From positions 1,054,001-1,118,000 of the forward strand of contig JAEBUN010000007.1 in assembly GCA_023014365.1 (NCBI GenBank): 64,000 nt of DNA. Reading direction: 5' to 3'. The notes below the pieces were generated by a model. It ran no database searches. It was given only the letters and a program-made list of their open reading frames with translations, and was not told the DNA's origin. How positions within the stretch are numbered: the first letter of the stretch is position 1; each line of letters opens with the position of its first letter. This stretch comes from Lepiota brunneoincarnata (Eukaryota; Basidiomycota; Agaricomycetes; Agaricales; Agaricaceae). Positions 51,427 through 63,327 of the stretch are shown here, piece after piece. The position numbers and the translations under genes were made by a program.

Positions 51427-51743
51427 CCAAGGAACATTTTCGTGGTGACAATCTCCCACCAGGTAAATGGGCCAAGCGCGAGTCCAAGCAACTTGCATAC
51501 CAGTTTGGCTTGCTTACACCATTCCCACTCATCAGTGAGTGGTATTGAGACCCTTATGACCTTTCTACCCCTTCCAAGTTGTAGCCTTCTGACCATCAGA
51601 CTCCTTATTGACCGAACCCTTTGCAAGAGATTATTGGAAAATGTAGGAAATGATGGACAATACGAAAACTTACTTGCCCACTTAATTAGACTATCTGAGC
51701 ATCCCCCTTTAATCAGATATCTTTGTTCGGTGTTAGGCTTCAA
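51427..51743 (-). pseudogene. 5' part of an open frame split by element I
   Basis: A minus-strand open frame without a recognised domain runs into the 3' boundary of element I. It continues in the same frame at 32688-32478 once the element and one ctatc copy are removed. See the matching entry on the other side. Confidence 0.4.
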
Positions 51744-53395
51744 TCTATAAATTATTGCATCACAATCACGCCTACTGAACGCATTCGCGGGGATAGATCC
51801 TTAGTCCCGGGTCTGGGAATAGGAGGATCCGCAGCGGTCACACAAGAGAAGATTGTACACGCCGTCGGCCCCTAGGGGACCCAGTCTGCCTTACTGGATC
51901 CTAGGATCCTAGCAATCCTATATACATATTCTGTGTTCAATGTCTCTACTGCGTACTTCTATAATCTATTCTCATTAATCTGCCATCTGCTAGTCAGGGG
52001 TGAATTCCTGACAGTGACTATGTATTCAGTTCTCCTGAATGTAAGGGTTGGGCACTCTGGCTCGGCACACTACTTCTGTCATAATGTAAATTAGACATCA
52101 TCCTCGATCCTGACTGGTATTGCTTTCAACTTATCTCATCTTTCAAGTGATTAAGACCTGACCCACCAAGCTCACTGGAGCCATAATCGCAAATTTGCTG
52201 TGAATTATCGCTGTGAAATAGGCCCCTTGGAGCCTCGGTGTGAATCACAACTGTGAATTGAGTCACGGACCTAATTCGTTCTACACTAACTTAGCCCAGC
52301 CAGGTTCAAAGTTGCTCTACTTCATTGGGCCCATGGTATAATCATGGATCGGACGGTGGACTGCCAGCCAGGCATGCCAGTTAACATGATACTGGTGCAT
52401 CACGCACGAGTTCCGGTTCATACTCCTGGATAACCTGGAGGGTGTTGTACCAATGGACCGTGTTTAGATACTCAAGCGGCTCGGCATTCGGATGATTGGT
52501 CAGTACCAGAGTTGTTCAGACGCAAGCCTCATATACTTTCATAACTACTACTACAGTGGTCAGGACAGTCCCCCTGGCATGGCATCGATCTAACGCCCTC
52601 GGTTCGGGAAACTTCAAGACACATAACTGCGACCCGCTCAGTACGCAGGGGACACGATACATCCTGGCGCTCTCCGTGCGCTATGGGGTGCGTACCTTTC
52701 AAGACACATAACTGCGACCCGCTCAGTACGCAGGGGACACGATACATCCTGGCGCTCTCCGTGCGCTATGGGGTGCGTACCTTTTTCAATATACCAGAAT
52801 CGTTAGCTGATGGCTTCCCGCCAGAGCCTTAGCACTCGAGATTCCTTTATGGCGGGTAATCGGTGGTTCATTTGAGTCACTTCTCAACGCTCGAGGAGTC
52901 TCGTGAGCCATGTTAATTGAGTCCTGCCCTTGCGCCGCAAAGAACTATATTGTGATGATCGCAACAGCCTGTCTCGTTGGGTGCGATGGGCATCTCTTCT
53001 TTGACAGCGTCAAACTACTGATTTTCGACTATTTTTACTTCTAGACAGAACCTTACCTGCCTAGCATTTTCACAACCCAGTCGGGCTCTTCTCCGCAAGA
53101 CACGCATCCCTGGTTGTTTATCTGAGGTGATGTTGGTTGTGAAGCTAGTTTGCAATCGACAACTTGCCAGTCTGTTCGGTCTACCCGGACCTCAGGCGCT
53201 TCCCGAGCGCCTCCCCCCTCTCCCTTTATCCCGGCGCCCGAAGCCCTTGCGACAGAATAGCACACGAGCTTCCACGAGGACACCACATGACACCCAATTG
53301 TGGGGTCTGTCGTGGACGGGCAGGTGCTTGTTAGGTACACCCCGGATATCTCAAGCACTACCCTTTCTCTATCCCTTCCACCATCGTTGCACCGC
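51744..53395. other. Intergenic, possible LTR remnant and tandem duplication
   Basis: No gene. The stretch about 51780-52015, ending tcctgaca, has the feel of an LTR remnant (GGATCC-rich, TATATA word at 51921) but no partner or target duplication was found. An 85 bp tandem duplication lies at 52613-52782. Confidence 0.4.
52613..52782. repeat. Two-copy 85 bp tandem duplication
   Basis: The unit starting ttcaagacacataactgcg and ending gggtgcgtacct occurs twice head to tail with no difference that I can see, so it is recent. Confidence 0.9.
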
Positions 53396-55384
53396 ATGGG
53401 CTCGAGCTCTCAATTCGCGGGAGCAAACAATTTTGTAATCAAGGATAGTCACATTTCCCAGCACTATCACAACCAGGGCGGCAAGTCAACTCTCGCTTTC
53501 TGGCGGGATCAGCGCCTGATTCATTTGTCTACAGGACTCAGCACACTCTTCAACGCTTCACTACCAGATGCTTCACAGGACGCCGGAGCACGAGAGTCAG
53601 CGCCGAGATGCCTCCCAGGGACGCGAGAAAAGCACATCGCAGATACTATTGCGTGGGCCCACGGTACCACCAACCGTCATTTCCACATGTTCTGGATGCA
53701 TGGGCCCGCTGGCGTTGGCAAGTCCGCTGTAGCGCAAACCTGTGCGGAAAGAATCAAACAAGCTGGCGGGCTCGGCGCTGCCTTCTTCTTTTCCCGGCTC
53801 AGTAACATAGAAGATCCCACCCGCTTCTTCCCATCCATCGTATACCAGCTCACAACAAGTCTCCCCGAATATCGAGACCTCGTCAGTATAAAGATACAGA
53901 CCGACCAAGGACTTGTGTCCAAATCCATCGAGGTTCAGTTTCAGGAGCTCATTGTTGCTCCATTTCAAGATCTCAAGGCACGGGGCAGGGACATTGGCGA
54001 GAGAGTGATCCTCGTTGATGGTTTAGATGAGTGCGATAGCGAAGATGCCCAGTGTAAGATTATCGCGATGGTCGCTCAATCTATCCGGAAACGGACCACA
54101 CCCCTCATCTGGGCATTTTTCAGCCGCCCGGAACCTCATCTTTCCTCCACCTTCGGGTCGGAAGTTGCTGGTGATTTGTGTCAGCAAGTGCCATTACCTG
54201 TTCGAGCGCCTGAAGCCAACAAAGCTATCAAGTTGTACCTGCAAGATGGATTCAAGGCAATACGGGGAAGGCATGGCATCCCCCACTCACCGCCTTGGCC
54301 GTCCGAGGAAGACATCGACAAGCTTGTCTTCGCGTCGGCCGGCTTATTCCTCTATGCAGCGACTGTATTAAGATTTATTGGGGATAGGGATCATCGGCCG
54401 GCTGAGCAGTTCCGTGTTGTGCTGGGACTTTTGGGAGGCCGATCACCTACCTCCTCTGGCTCGCCGTTTTCGGGAATTGATAAATTCTATGCCTTGATCA
54501 TGCAGCGTGTGTTCTCATCCACCCTTCCAGAGACGCAGCTCTTGCTTTTGGCTGCTGTCATCTTTCAGGAGAATGCTTCTGAAGTCCTAAATAACCTCCT
54601 TGGATTCGACCTTCAGTCCTTCTACAAAGCACTACACCACCTTCACTCCGTTGTCAGCCTAGAAGAAACAGATTCTGGTCGACCCACCATATTTTTCTAT
54701 CATGTATCATTCGTCGAGTTCCTGCTCGATCGATCTCGATCCGGGGAATATTGTATCACGAGTCCGAACTTATTTGCCACCCTCCTCAAGAAATGTCTTC
54801 GAGTTATCAATCATGCACACAACACAACCGAATCAGGTGTGTACATACCTAACCTTGCGAACGTATATATCTGACTTGGAATTGAATAACAGACAACCCT
54901 GCACCCAACATCTCCCTCTCTCATGACATCAGTCCAATGCCTCTGACAAATCTCAAGTGGCTGGTGTACAAATCGGCAATCAAGAACTTGTTCAAGCTGT
55001 GCTTACTGGCTGACCTGGACTCCAATCCCAATCTAGAGCTTGACACCCTGGATTTCAGGAAGGTCTCTAGTTTCACAGAGCGGCATGGATCAGGCGTTTG
55101 GCAAGCGTATGACTCGGACCTCATAAAGAAGGTAAATCGTTCCTATATATGAGTTCCCAGTTTAAAAGTGACATGTTTTTGAGGTATCACAAAAGAACGA
55201 CAGGCTGATTCGTCCTCATCGTCCCTTTTTCTCTTTGGGGTCAAATAGCAGGATGGGCAGCTTCATGGGTGAAGCAAACGCGTTCCCAACATATGTAGTC
55301 GGGCAAGGAAAGCGGAAAGCATATTTAGTTCCGCGAAAGCACACTTTAGAGAAAACTCAGTATGTACTAGCCCCTAATCCCTAA
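53396..55384 (+). CDS. NACHT-domain STAND NTPase, paralogue A (626 aa)
   Basis: Exons 53396-54836, 54893-55131 and 55184-55384. Phases are 1 and 0. The start MGSSSQFAGANNFVIKDSHI has the short header usual for agaricomycete NACHT proteins. Walker A is MHGPAGVGKSAV (G103-S110), followed by GAAFFFSRL, Walker B VILVDGLDECD (near 205) and the sensor WAFFSRPEPH. Beyond the NACHT core lies a helical winged-helix-like region (LLLLAAVIFQENASEVL, YHVSFVEFLLD). The last two exons form a distinct C-terminal module (LKWLVYKSAIKNLFKLCLL, ending FPTYVVGQGKRKAYLVPRK...YVLAPNP). The paralogue at 61373 shares this module and the last three exon sizes. No N-terminal effector and no repeats are seen. A role in non-self or stress signalling is inferred from the family. 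Confidence 0.9.
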
Positions 55385-56324
55385 AGGAGCGCGTTCTCGT
55401 TTGGCTCTGATTCTTCTGCTTTTCATGCGATGTTCGTTTCGATATTGAGATGCTACCTCTGACATTCGACAATTGATCGATGTGCATCGTGATTACAAAC
55501 GCTGTGGGGTGGAGTGCTGCCCCTCCAGCGGGTCAAATATGCCAGGACACCTTACCACGCGCGCTCAGCCGCCTCCTCTCCCTAGTCAGACACCCTCCGG
55601 GACACCCAACCAAGCCCCCCCCCCCCATCCTAGCATGCCCAACTCGGCGGGCTACCTGCCACCTTTGTCCGCTTGGGCCATCTGTGGACGGTAACAGGCT
55701 CGGGCTATCCGACCTGATTAATCAAATTTCGAAGCTTCCTCGCATATTTAGGGGCTGAGATGGAGGTGTCAGCCTCTTCGATTTTTCTAGGAAAGGGCTC
55801 CAATCCAGCAATTTCCTTCTTCTTTGGGTGTTAGGTACCAACAGGGATGACTTGACCGACCAACCGGTTTCATTCCCGATGAAGAGCAGAGGTGTCTCCC
55901 GAGCCGAGAGTTGAACTAGGTTTATAAGTTGTGTGAAAACCCAAAGGGCCGAAGGGGAAGGTATAGGATAAGTCTAGGCTCGTGACCAGCCTCTTCGATT
56001 TCAAACTCCGACACGCAGATGCGGCATCGTTTGCGAAGACCATGAATCCCCGACTTCCTTTAAAAGTAGTGGTATCATCATTTGGGTATCATCGTTTCGG
56101 CATATTCGACTAAATGGTACTACAATTACACTTCGGGTTACGAAGGGAGAGTCGAACAGTTGAAGGACTGGTGGCGAGTCTAGGGTTAGTCATACATGAC
56201 AAGCGGGGTGTCGTGTAGAGTTAATATACAGTCGAATGAGGACAGCGGAAGCGGAGAGTCAATAAGTTAACCAGCGAAAGAACCAATGCATGATTGACCA
56301 GTGAAATGATGCAACAAGAAATGC
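55385..56324. other. Intergenic between convergent genes
   Basis: This lies between the 3' ends of NACHT A (+) and the ATPase gene (-). No motif-bearing frame. A C-rich run lies at about 55617-55626. Confidence 0.45.
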
Positions 56325-59300
56325 TTAGTCCGAGACGCCCCGGCCACCAGCGATTCGGATAAAGGCTGGGTCATCCTTTGGTGTATCGGGGTGAAATTGC
56401 GCCTTGCCTGTCCAAAGTGCAGTCGAAGAACTTGAGGGACTTGCATGTGCAGGGTCCGCCAACGAGCCTGGGTTGTTATAACGAACCCCTGTAGCGAAAG
56501 CTCCTGCAATGAGCGTAGGAGCCAAACCCAAGATGGATTGGCTGGATTCAAGGCTTGATGAGGGCTTCTTGAAGAATGAACTACTGAAATGAGACTTACG
56601 TAGGGAGCCCATCCTGATGGTTGGTGGGGCGGGCCGGTTTACTCTTGCTCCTGGCCGGGGTTGGAGAATACGTTAGGCCGCAACGGCGCTCATCCGGGTC
56701 GGAACGGGTGCTAGGCAATACCTCTCCCTTGTTGAGCAGCCGAAGAGCCCTCAAGAGCTTTTCAAATGGCTCGTTGGGTAATAGTCGAACGCAGGCGCCT
56801 AATGGAATCGAGGCAGCCCCCAGCCCTAAGGAGATACCCCACTCGCGACCCGGAATCCGAGTAACTTGGAGTGCGGATCCGCCAACGAAGACAATGACAA
56901 CGTGAGCTCCAATCTCTGGAGGGCATCATCAGAACAATCAATGATACACAAAAAACCAGTACCGCTCACCAAAAAGAGCTATGGAGATGAAATACAGGTT
57001 CTTGAGGATGTCTTCGAAGACGTTGAGTTGTCTATCAAGACGCCGACAATTAACAGAGTTGAAGATCTGTGTGAATACAAATGCATTGAAGACTGTAGTC
57101 TTTATAACGAGGTCGTCATGTTTGGTGTGTTCGTAGCCGAAAATTCGATGTCCGTAGAAGTGCAGAATGAGGGTAACGATTATCTGATACATGGACTGCA
57201 TCGAGACCATTTTGTACATGTTTGTGGAGAACAGCGGGGTTGTCTTCTTGTCGAGTTTGGGACCAAGGAGTTTATCAGTGGCAGGATCAGTTGCCAATGC
57301 GAGCACTGCAAAAGCTTTCATGATAATGTTAATCCAAAGGAGTTGAACTGCGCTAAGTGCCGATTCTGCCGAGGGGGAAGCAATAGCAGTGACGAGTGTG
57401 ATAACAACCGTGGCAATGGTTGCTGTAGTCTGAAACTGTAGGAACTTGCGAACTCCATCATGGACACAACGACCCCACATGACGGCCTTGATGATAGAAG
57501 AGAAGTTGTCGTCCATGAGGATAATATCCGAAGCTTCCTTGGCAACTTCGGTTCCGGCAATACCCATCGAAAAGCCAACGTTTGCAGATTTCAATGCAGG
57601 AGCATCGTTGACACCATCACCGGTGACGCTCACAACCTCCCCAATGGACTTGAGGGAATCGACTAGGAGCTTCTTGTCCTCAGGTGATGAGCGGGCTAGG
57701 ATTTGAAGGCGTGGAACGATTTCCATCCTGTCGGAATGAGTCAAACTGCGGAAGACGGGTCCCTCCATGATGATCCCGCCAGGGGTGAAGATACGACATT
57801 GATTCGCGACCGAGCGCGCAGTCAGAACATTTTCGCCGGTACACATCTTGACAGCGATACCCGCACGCTGGCATTTGGCGACAGATTCACGAACGCCGTC
57901 TCGGAGTGGATCCTCGATGCCGATGATACCAATAAGTGTAAGGTCTCGCGCGAGTTCTTCATATGAGGTCTGGTTGTCCCCAATTAGAGCGACTCTATGC
58001 ATGGAAAGCAGGGCCGACTCACCTCATTAGGGTTGTCCATGGTGCCCCCTGCTAGTGGCCACTGGGGAAGGTCCCGATAGCAGAGAGCAATCGTTCGCAG
58101 AGATTGATTTGCGTAGAATATAATCGTGCGAGAGATATTTTCCTCTGCGAGCTCGTCAATTGGCCTGGTCAGGATGGCGCAAGTAGGATCGGAGATGCCA
58201 TCCTTGTTGATGACCACGTGATGTTGACACTTCTTTGAGAGGATCTCGCTGGCGCCCTTTATGTAGAGGCGGTGCTCGCCACTTGCCACCTGGACAACAA
58301 CACCCGTGGCCTGGCGCTCACCAGAGAACGGGATGAACTGGATGATGCGAGCACCGTTGCGAATCTCCCTGTAGTTGCGCCACCCGAGCTCCTTTGCGAA
58401 GCGGAGCAGCGCGGCTTCTGTCTTGCTTCCCAAGAAAAGCAATTGGCCCGTCTCGGGATCGGTGTCTTCAAAAGCGGTCGAATTTACGGCAATGTTTTCA
58501 TTAAGCAACTCCTGCAGTTGAAGTGGTAGGACGTCGTTGAGCCTTGTTTGATCGGTTGAGAAGTCCTGGGAGTGTTTGCGCGCTCTACCCCACTCGCCAG
58601 CGTGCGACCGTCGTGTGTTGTCATCCAGCTGACGAACGAACTTGGCGTGTACACCAATGGAACCAGCAACGACTGTCATGGAATTTTGTGTGAGCGTACC
58701 AGTTTCGTTCGTGCAGATGACTGAAACATTGGCCATGGTCTCGCAGGAGGCCATGACACGGACCAATAAATTGTCATATATCATCCTTTTCGTAGCGAAA
58801 GCTAATGCCAACGTGACGGCCAGCGGAAGTCCTATATTTTCATGGGATTATGTCAAGGAGAACAAGGGCGAAACCGCGTTGAGCGTACCCTCTGGGACAG
58901 CAACCACAATCACTGTGACGGAAATGATGAAAATTTCTATAAATTCCATCCCCTTTTCGTTCGGAGTGCTGAGTTTATCATGAGCATCAAAACTCTGTGT
59001 GTGAAGAGAAACTGACCGTGCAGGACCCTTCGTACCAAGTTCCACAAAAAACCGGATCATCAAGGCAACGAAAAGCAGGAGGCCAGCAACTGATCCAATC
59101 TTGGCAGTGAGTTCAGCGAGCTTGTTGAATTTCCACTTTAAGGGGGTGTTCTCGGTATCGCTTTGTAGTGCTGTGAACTGGTCAGAGCCTGGTTATACCC
59201 AGATCGGGAAAGAGACAACGTACACATCATTATACGGCCATTGAAGCATTTCGTGCCAACAGCGACAACGACACATTTCCCGACTCCTTCAAGGACCTTG

Positions 59301-60809
59301 CTTCCGCTGATGATAAAGCAATCGGTTTGTGTTGTACATCGAGTCTTCATAAGCCCGAGAACATCGTCGTAGGGGAGCTTGTAGATGGCGTCCGACTCGC
59401 CGGTAGCCCCGGACTCGTCGCATTTGACACCATGACCAGACAAAAAAACACCGTCGCAAGGAATGATGTCACCAGGCTCGAGAAGTGCAATGTCACCCAC
59501 AAGGACTTCCTGTGAGAGCGACATATATTAGAAATAGATGGTAGGAACCAACTGTAGTACACACCTTGATGTTAATGACTTTTTCCTGGCCATCGCGGAT
59601 GACCTTGACACCACGTTCTTCTTCCTTCTCATTGAGTTTCCTGAACTGACGCTCCTTCTGCCAATCATTGAGGGATCGAACAAGGACCTTATTCTCCTGC
59701 ATGAGCTTATGAAAGTGTTGGGTTTGAAAGGGCATACCACAATCATGATTGCAACGAAGATTGCGAGGCCCTCGCCCCAATCAACGTGTTGTTCGCCAGG
59801 TTTGCGAGGCTTCTTGAAGTCTTGGACAAGAGCCAGGACAAGAGAAACGATCGCAGCAACCGAAAGTAAAAGCTGTTATAAAGGTCAGGGTAAATTCCCA
59901 GGGAAAGTGGAAGAGGCTGACCAAAACTTTGTCCTTCATTGCTAACCACATTAATTGAAACACTGTTTTACTGGGTCGAGGAGGCAGACGGTTCTCGCCA
60001 AACACGCGCCTGCGATCATCGAAAGTGGCGGAATGGGCAGGATGGTCCTCTGTGCTAGGCAGCTTCCCGTGAAAAGCACCTGGCTCAGTGAGTTCAATCC
60101 TCATAATATCCCCCCTGGGCGATGCAGGACTGATCGAGGCAACGCCGTCTAATGAGTCTGATGCTGGGATGGATTTGGCCGAAAGTCCCCGTTCGGCGCT
60201 GGTGCCAAGACCCTGCAACAAACCAGGGACCCCCCCAAAACCGATAAGAGTATCGAGATTCTTTGGGTCAAGCATATGAGCGAGTTGGTATGGCTTGAAC
60301 ACAAACGGGGCAGAGTCGATACCCTTGTCCTGGAGTAGCTCGAGCTGGTGTGTGGTCAAACCCTCGCACTCATGAGTCCCGGCCTTTTTCTTCCTGGCAG
60401 ACGCTGTTGACAGCCCAGCCAAAGAAATGCAGGATTGCACTTTTGCCGAGTCCCCATCTGTGCCTGCCTCTGTGATGGTGCTGTTGAACGTGGCGGAGCT
60501 AGCCCTTGGACGATGGGCTGTAGTCTGACCGTTCTGGGGACTGAGGGTATTTGACGAGGCAAGACCGGACTGGTCATCGGGTTGGTTGTCGCGAAGGGTA
60601 AGGGTGGTCCTGTGCTGGCCGATCGAGTACACGGAAAGGGTAGGAGAGGGGCATGGGGAGACAGTGGAGTAACCGGATGGGGCCGGGGATGGGGGTGGTG
60701 AGGAGAGCAGGTTAGTATCGGATGGTGCCCCTACGACGAGGATGGGATCGGGGGCGTTTGCGTTGGTGACATTAATGGAGGGGATGGTCCGTGCTTCCTT
60801 GCTCACCAT
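56325..60809 (-). CDS. PMC1-type P2B Ca2+-ATPase homologue lacking catalytic Asp (pseudo-ATPase)
   Basis: Ten exons: 59922-60809, 59738-59872, 59565-59696, 59224-59509, 59017-59170, 58889-58968, 58023-58831, 56970-57969, 56600-56915 and 56325-56541. They give 1338 aa, a normal length for vacuolar PMC1-type pumps. Landmarks: a long Ser/Pro-rich N-terminus, M1 (LLLLSVAAIVSLVLALV), actuator GATGESDAIYK, M4 with PEGLPLAVTLALAFATKRM, hinge TGDGVNDAPALKSANVGFSMG, and M5-M10 including QLLWINIIM. The invariant phosphorylation motif CTDKTGTLT reads CTNETGTLT (N600, E601). The M6 motif MDTFA reads MKAFA (K1046 in place of the Ca2+-binding Asp), and CTGDNVLTA reads CTGENVLTA. All splice sites and the frame are intact. 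The family pumps Ca2+ into the vacuole. This copy should not form the aspartyl-phosphate intermediate and may be regulatory or decaying. Confidence 0.9.
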
Positions 60810-61372
60810 TGAAGTGAGGAGAAAACAACGCGAAGGCAGCGCCTAAACGTCATATATGCGATTGCTAAATAGCAATCATTAGCACAGGACGGACAAAACA
60901 AAACCAGAAAGGAAGGAGGAACTTACCCGTCACAACACAAGATTCAAGGGGAACCTGGAAACCCCTCTGCTGCTAGTCGCACAGAGCACACGCGGTCCAG
61001 CCATAGCTACTGTCTCCTCCGTGAAAACAACCAGAAAATACAGAGAACTTGTTGCTGGGATATGTTTTCGAACAGCGTTTCACAACAACAAAGTACCTGT
61101 CACGCTCTACAGCAGTTCCAGCGTCACGGGGTCCGATCCTTCACTCGTTTGCCCCACCCCGGACGACCAGCCCTAGCGAACATTGGCTAAGTACTGTAAA
61201 AACGTCGTCTGACGGCCAGAGAGTGACCCCTGATATATGGTAGCGTAATTACCACGCTCGAGATGGTCAGGCCGGCATCAGGATCTATACAGCACAAAGC
61301 ATTGTGACAGATCGTCACATACCTCTCTTGCTTTAAAGCCGCCATACAGCTCTCCAACTATCCGAACCACGA
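60810..61372. other. Divergent promoter region
   Basis: This lies between the divergent ATPase gene and NACHT B. No coding signal. It must contain both promoters, but no specific box stands out. Confidence 0.5.
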
Positions 61373-63327
61373 ATGCCCACGAGGGAGTGCGATTCCACGC
61401 CAAATGTTCCCCATCCATCCCATGAGCACTATACCGGTATGCTTGATCCCTTTCCAACTCAGAGGGACCTATTCAGCATATATTGCAGGTTTCCATATGC
61501 AATCTGACGCCTCTGCATGGAGCCCGGCGCCAAAATGTTGCCCAGGAACTCGAGTGGGATTAGTTTCGGAGACCGTCCAATGGGCTTGTCACAACGCGGA
61601 CCGCCGTTCCTTCGTAGCCTGGATATACGGTCCCGCTGGCGTAGGCAAATCTGCGGTAGCGCGATCGTGCGTGGAACGGGTTGACCAAGCCCACAAGCTT
61701 GGTGCAGCGTTCTTCTTCTCACAGCCCAACTGCCATAGTGACCCCTCGCACTTTGTGCTATCAATTGCACGCCAGCTTGCCACGAATATCTCCCCGTATC
61801 GCGACCGCCTCGATCCAAACGCCTGTAATGACCCAGCACTCGCTTTTAAACCTATCGAGGATCAGTTCCAGGAGCTAATTGTTACGCCGTTTCGAGAGCT
61901 CCGGTGTCAGGGGGTGGATGTGGATGAATGGGTTATTATCATAGATGGCTTGGACGAATGCAAGGGGGAAGATGCTCAACGCCAGATTATCACAATGGTT
62001 GCCAAATCTATCCAGGAACAAGTCACCCCTCTTGTATGGGCATTTTTTAGTCGTCCAGAGCCACATATCACCTCTGCATTTGAGTCACAGGGCGTTAGGG
62101 ACCTGTGTTGGCAAGTGCCACTCCTCGTGTCACGCGAGGCCGATAAAGATATCAAGCTATACCTGTTGGATGCATTTGAGGCAATACGCGAACAACGAGG
62201 TATCCCCAACACGGCACCTTGGCCCTCTGATGAAGTTATCCATCATCTTGTTACCATGTCGGCCGGCTTCTTCTCCTATGCGGCCACGGTGGTTAAATTC
62301 GTTGAGGGACGCGAACGAACCAAACAACTCAGCGCCGCTTTGGGACTTTCCGAGGGCCGGCCACTCGCCTCTTCTGAACTCCCGTTTTCGAGCCTCGACC
62401 AGTCTTACACCTCGATTATGCAACGCATCCCGCAGGATACACTTTCGGACACCCAACTGCTACTCCTGGCTGCCATCGTCTTCCAGGAGAACGCATCAGA
62501 AGTTCTCGACAACATACTTGGATCTGGTCTTGCGTCTTTCCATGATGCACTGCACCACCTCCATTCTGTTGTTAGTCTTCAGGAATCAGACTCAGGTCAA
62601 CCTGTAATGTATTTTTACCATCAATCCTTCATCGAATTTCTGCTTGACCCCGGTCGATCCGGGGGATTTTGTATCAATATTCCAACGTCTTTCACAGTAC
62701 TCCTCCAAAAATGTCTCCGTATCATCAATAGTGCTCATCACAGCAGCGACCCAGGTGTGTTTTTTAAACTTCTATGAAGATGGCTAAACATTGATCAAAT
62801 GATAGATAGCACTGTGCCCGATATCCCCCTTTCCCATGATATACGCCCCATTCCTTCAACAGACCTCAAGTGGTTGGTGTATAAAACCGTAGTCAAAACT
62901 CTGTTCAAGTTATGGCTACTAGCCGACTTAGACCCAGATTCAATCCAACAGCTCCAATCTCTTGATTTTACCAAGATCCTCAAATTCAAAGAGCTGCATG
63001 AATCTGGTATCTGGCAAGTTTACGAGCCCGACCTTATCCATCAGGTATATCTCACTTTGTTGTCTATTTACACCCACTCCAAGAACTGAATACCATATAC
63101 ACCTCTCCCACACATTTCTCTTTTAGGTCTCGCAGAAGAGCGGCAGAATACTCCGGCCATACCATTCTAGCTTCTTTGCCAAATTCCGCCTCGGAGTGGA
63201 TACTTCGGCAGAAGATTCAGATATATTCCCAACATATGTCATTGGACACGGAAAGCGGAGAGCATTTTTAGTTCCGCAGAAGCTCCTCGTACAGAAGACC
63301 CAATACGTGCTGGCTCCGAAGCCTTGA
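61373..63327 (+). CDS. NACHT-domain STAND NTPase, paralogue B (589 aa)
   Basis: Exons 61373-61436, 61489-62754, 62806-63044 and 63127-63327, with continuous phase. The start ATG 61373 (MPTRECDSTPNVPHPSHEHY) was preferred over the in-frame ATG at 61404 because only it joins the next exon in frame across a 52-base intron. Walker A is YGPAGVGKSAV (G69-S76), followed by LGAAFFFSQ, Walker B VIIIDGLDECK and WAFFSRPEPH. The last two exons are 239 and 201 bases, exactly as in paralogue A, and encode the same module (LKWLVYKTVVKTLFKLWLL, ending FPTYVIGHGKRRAFLVPQK...YVLAPKP). The N-terminus is shorter and unlike that of A, which suggests exchange of the variable N-terminal part after duplication. Confidence 0.9.

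Noticed and set aside
51780..52015. Possible solo LTR
   Set aside because: Ends in CA and has a TATATA word, but no clear 5' TG boundary, no second copy in the window and no target duplication.
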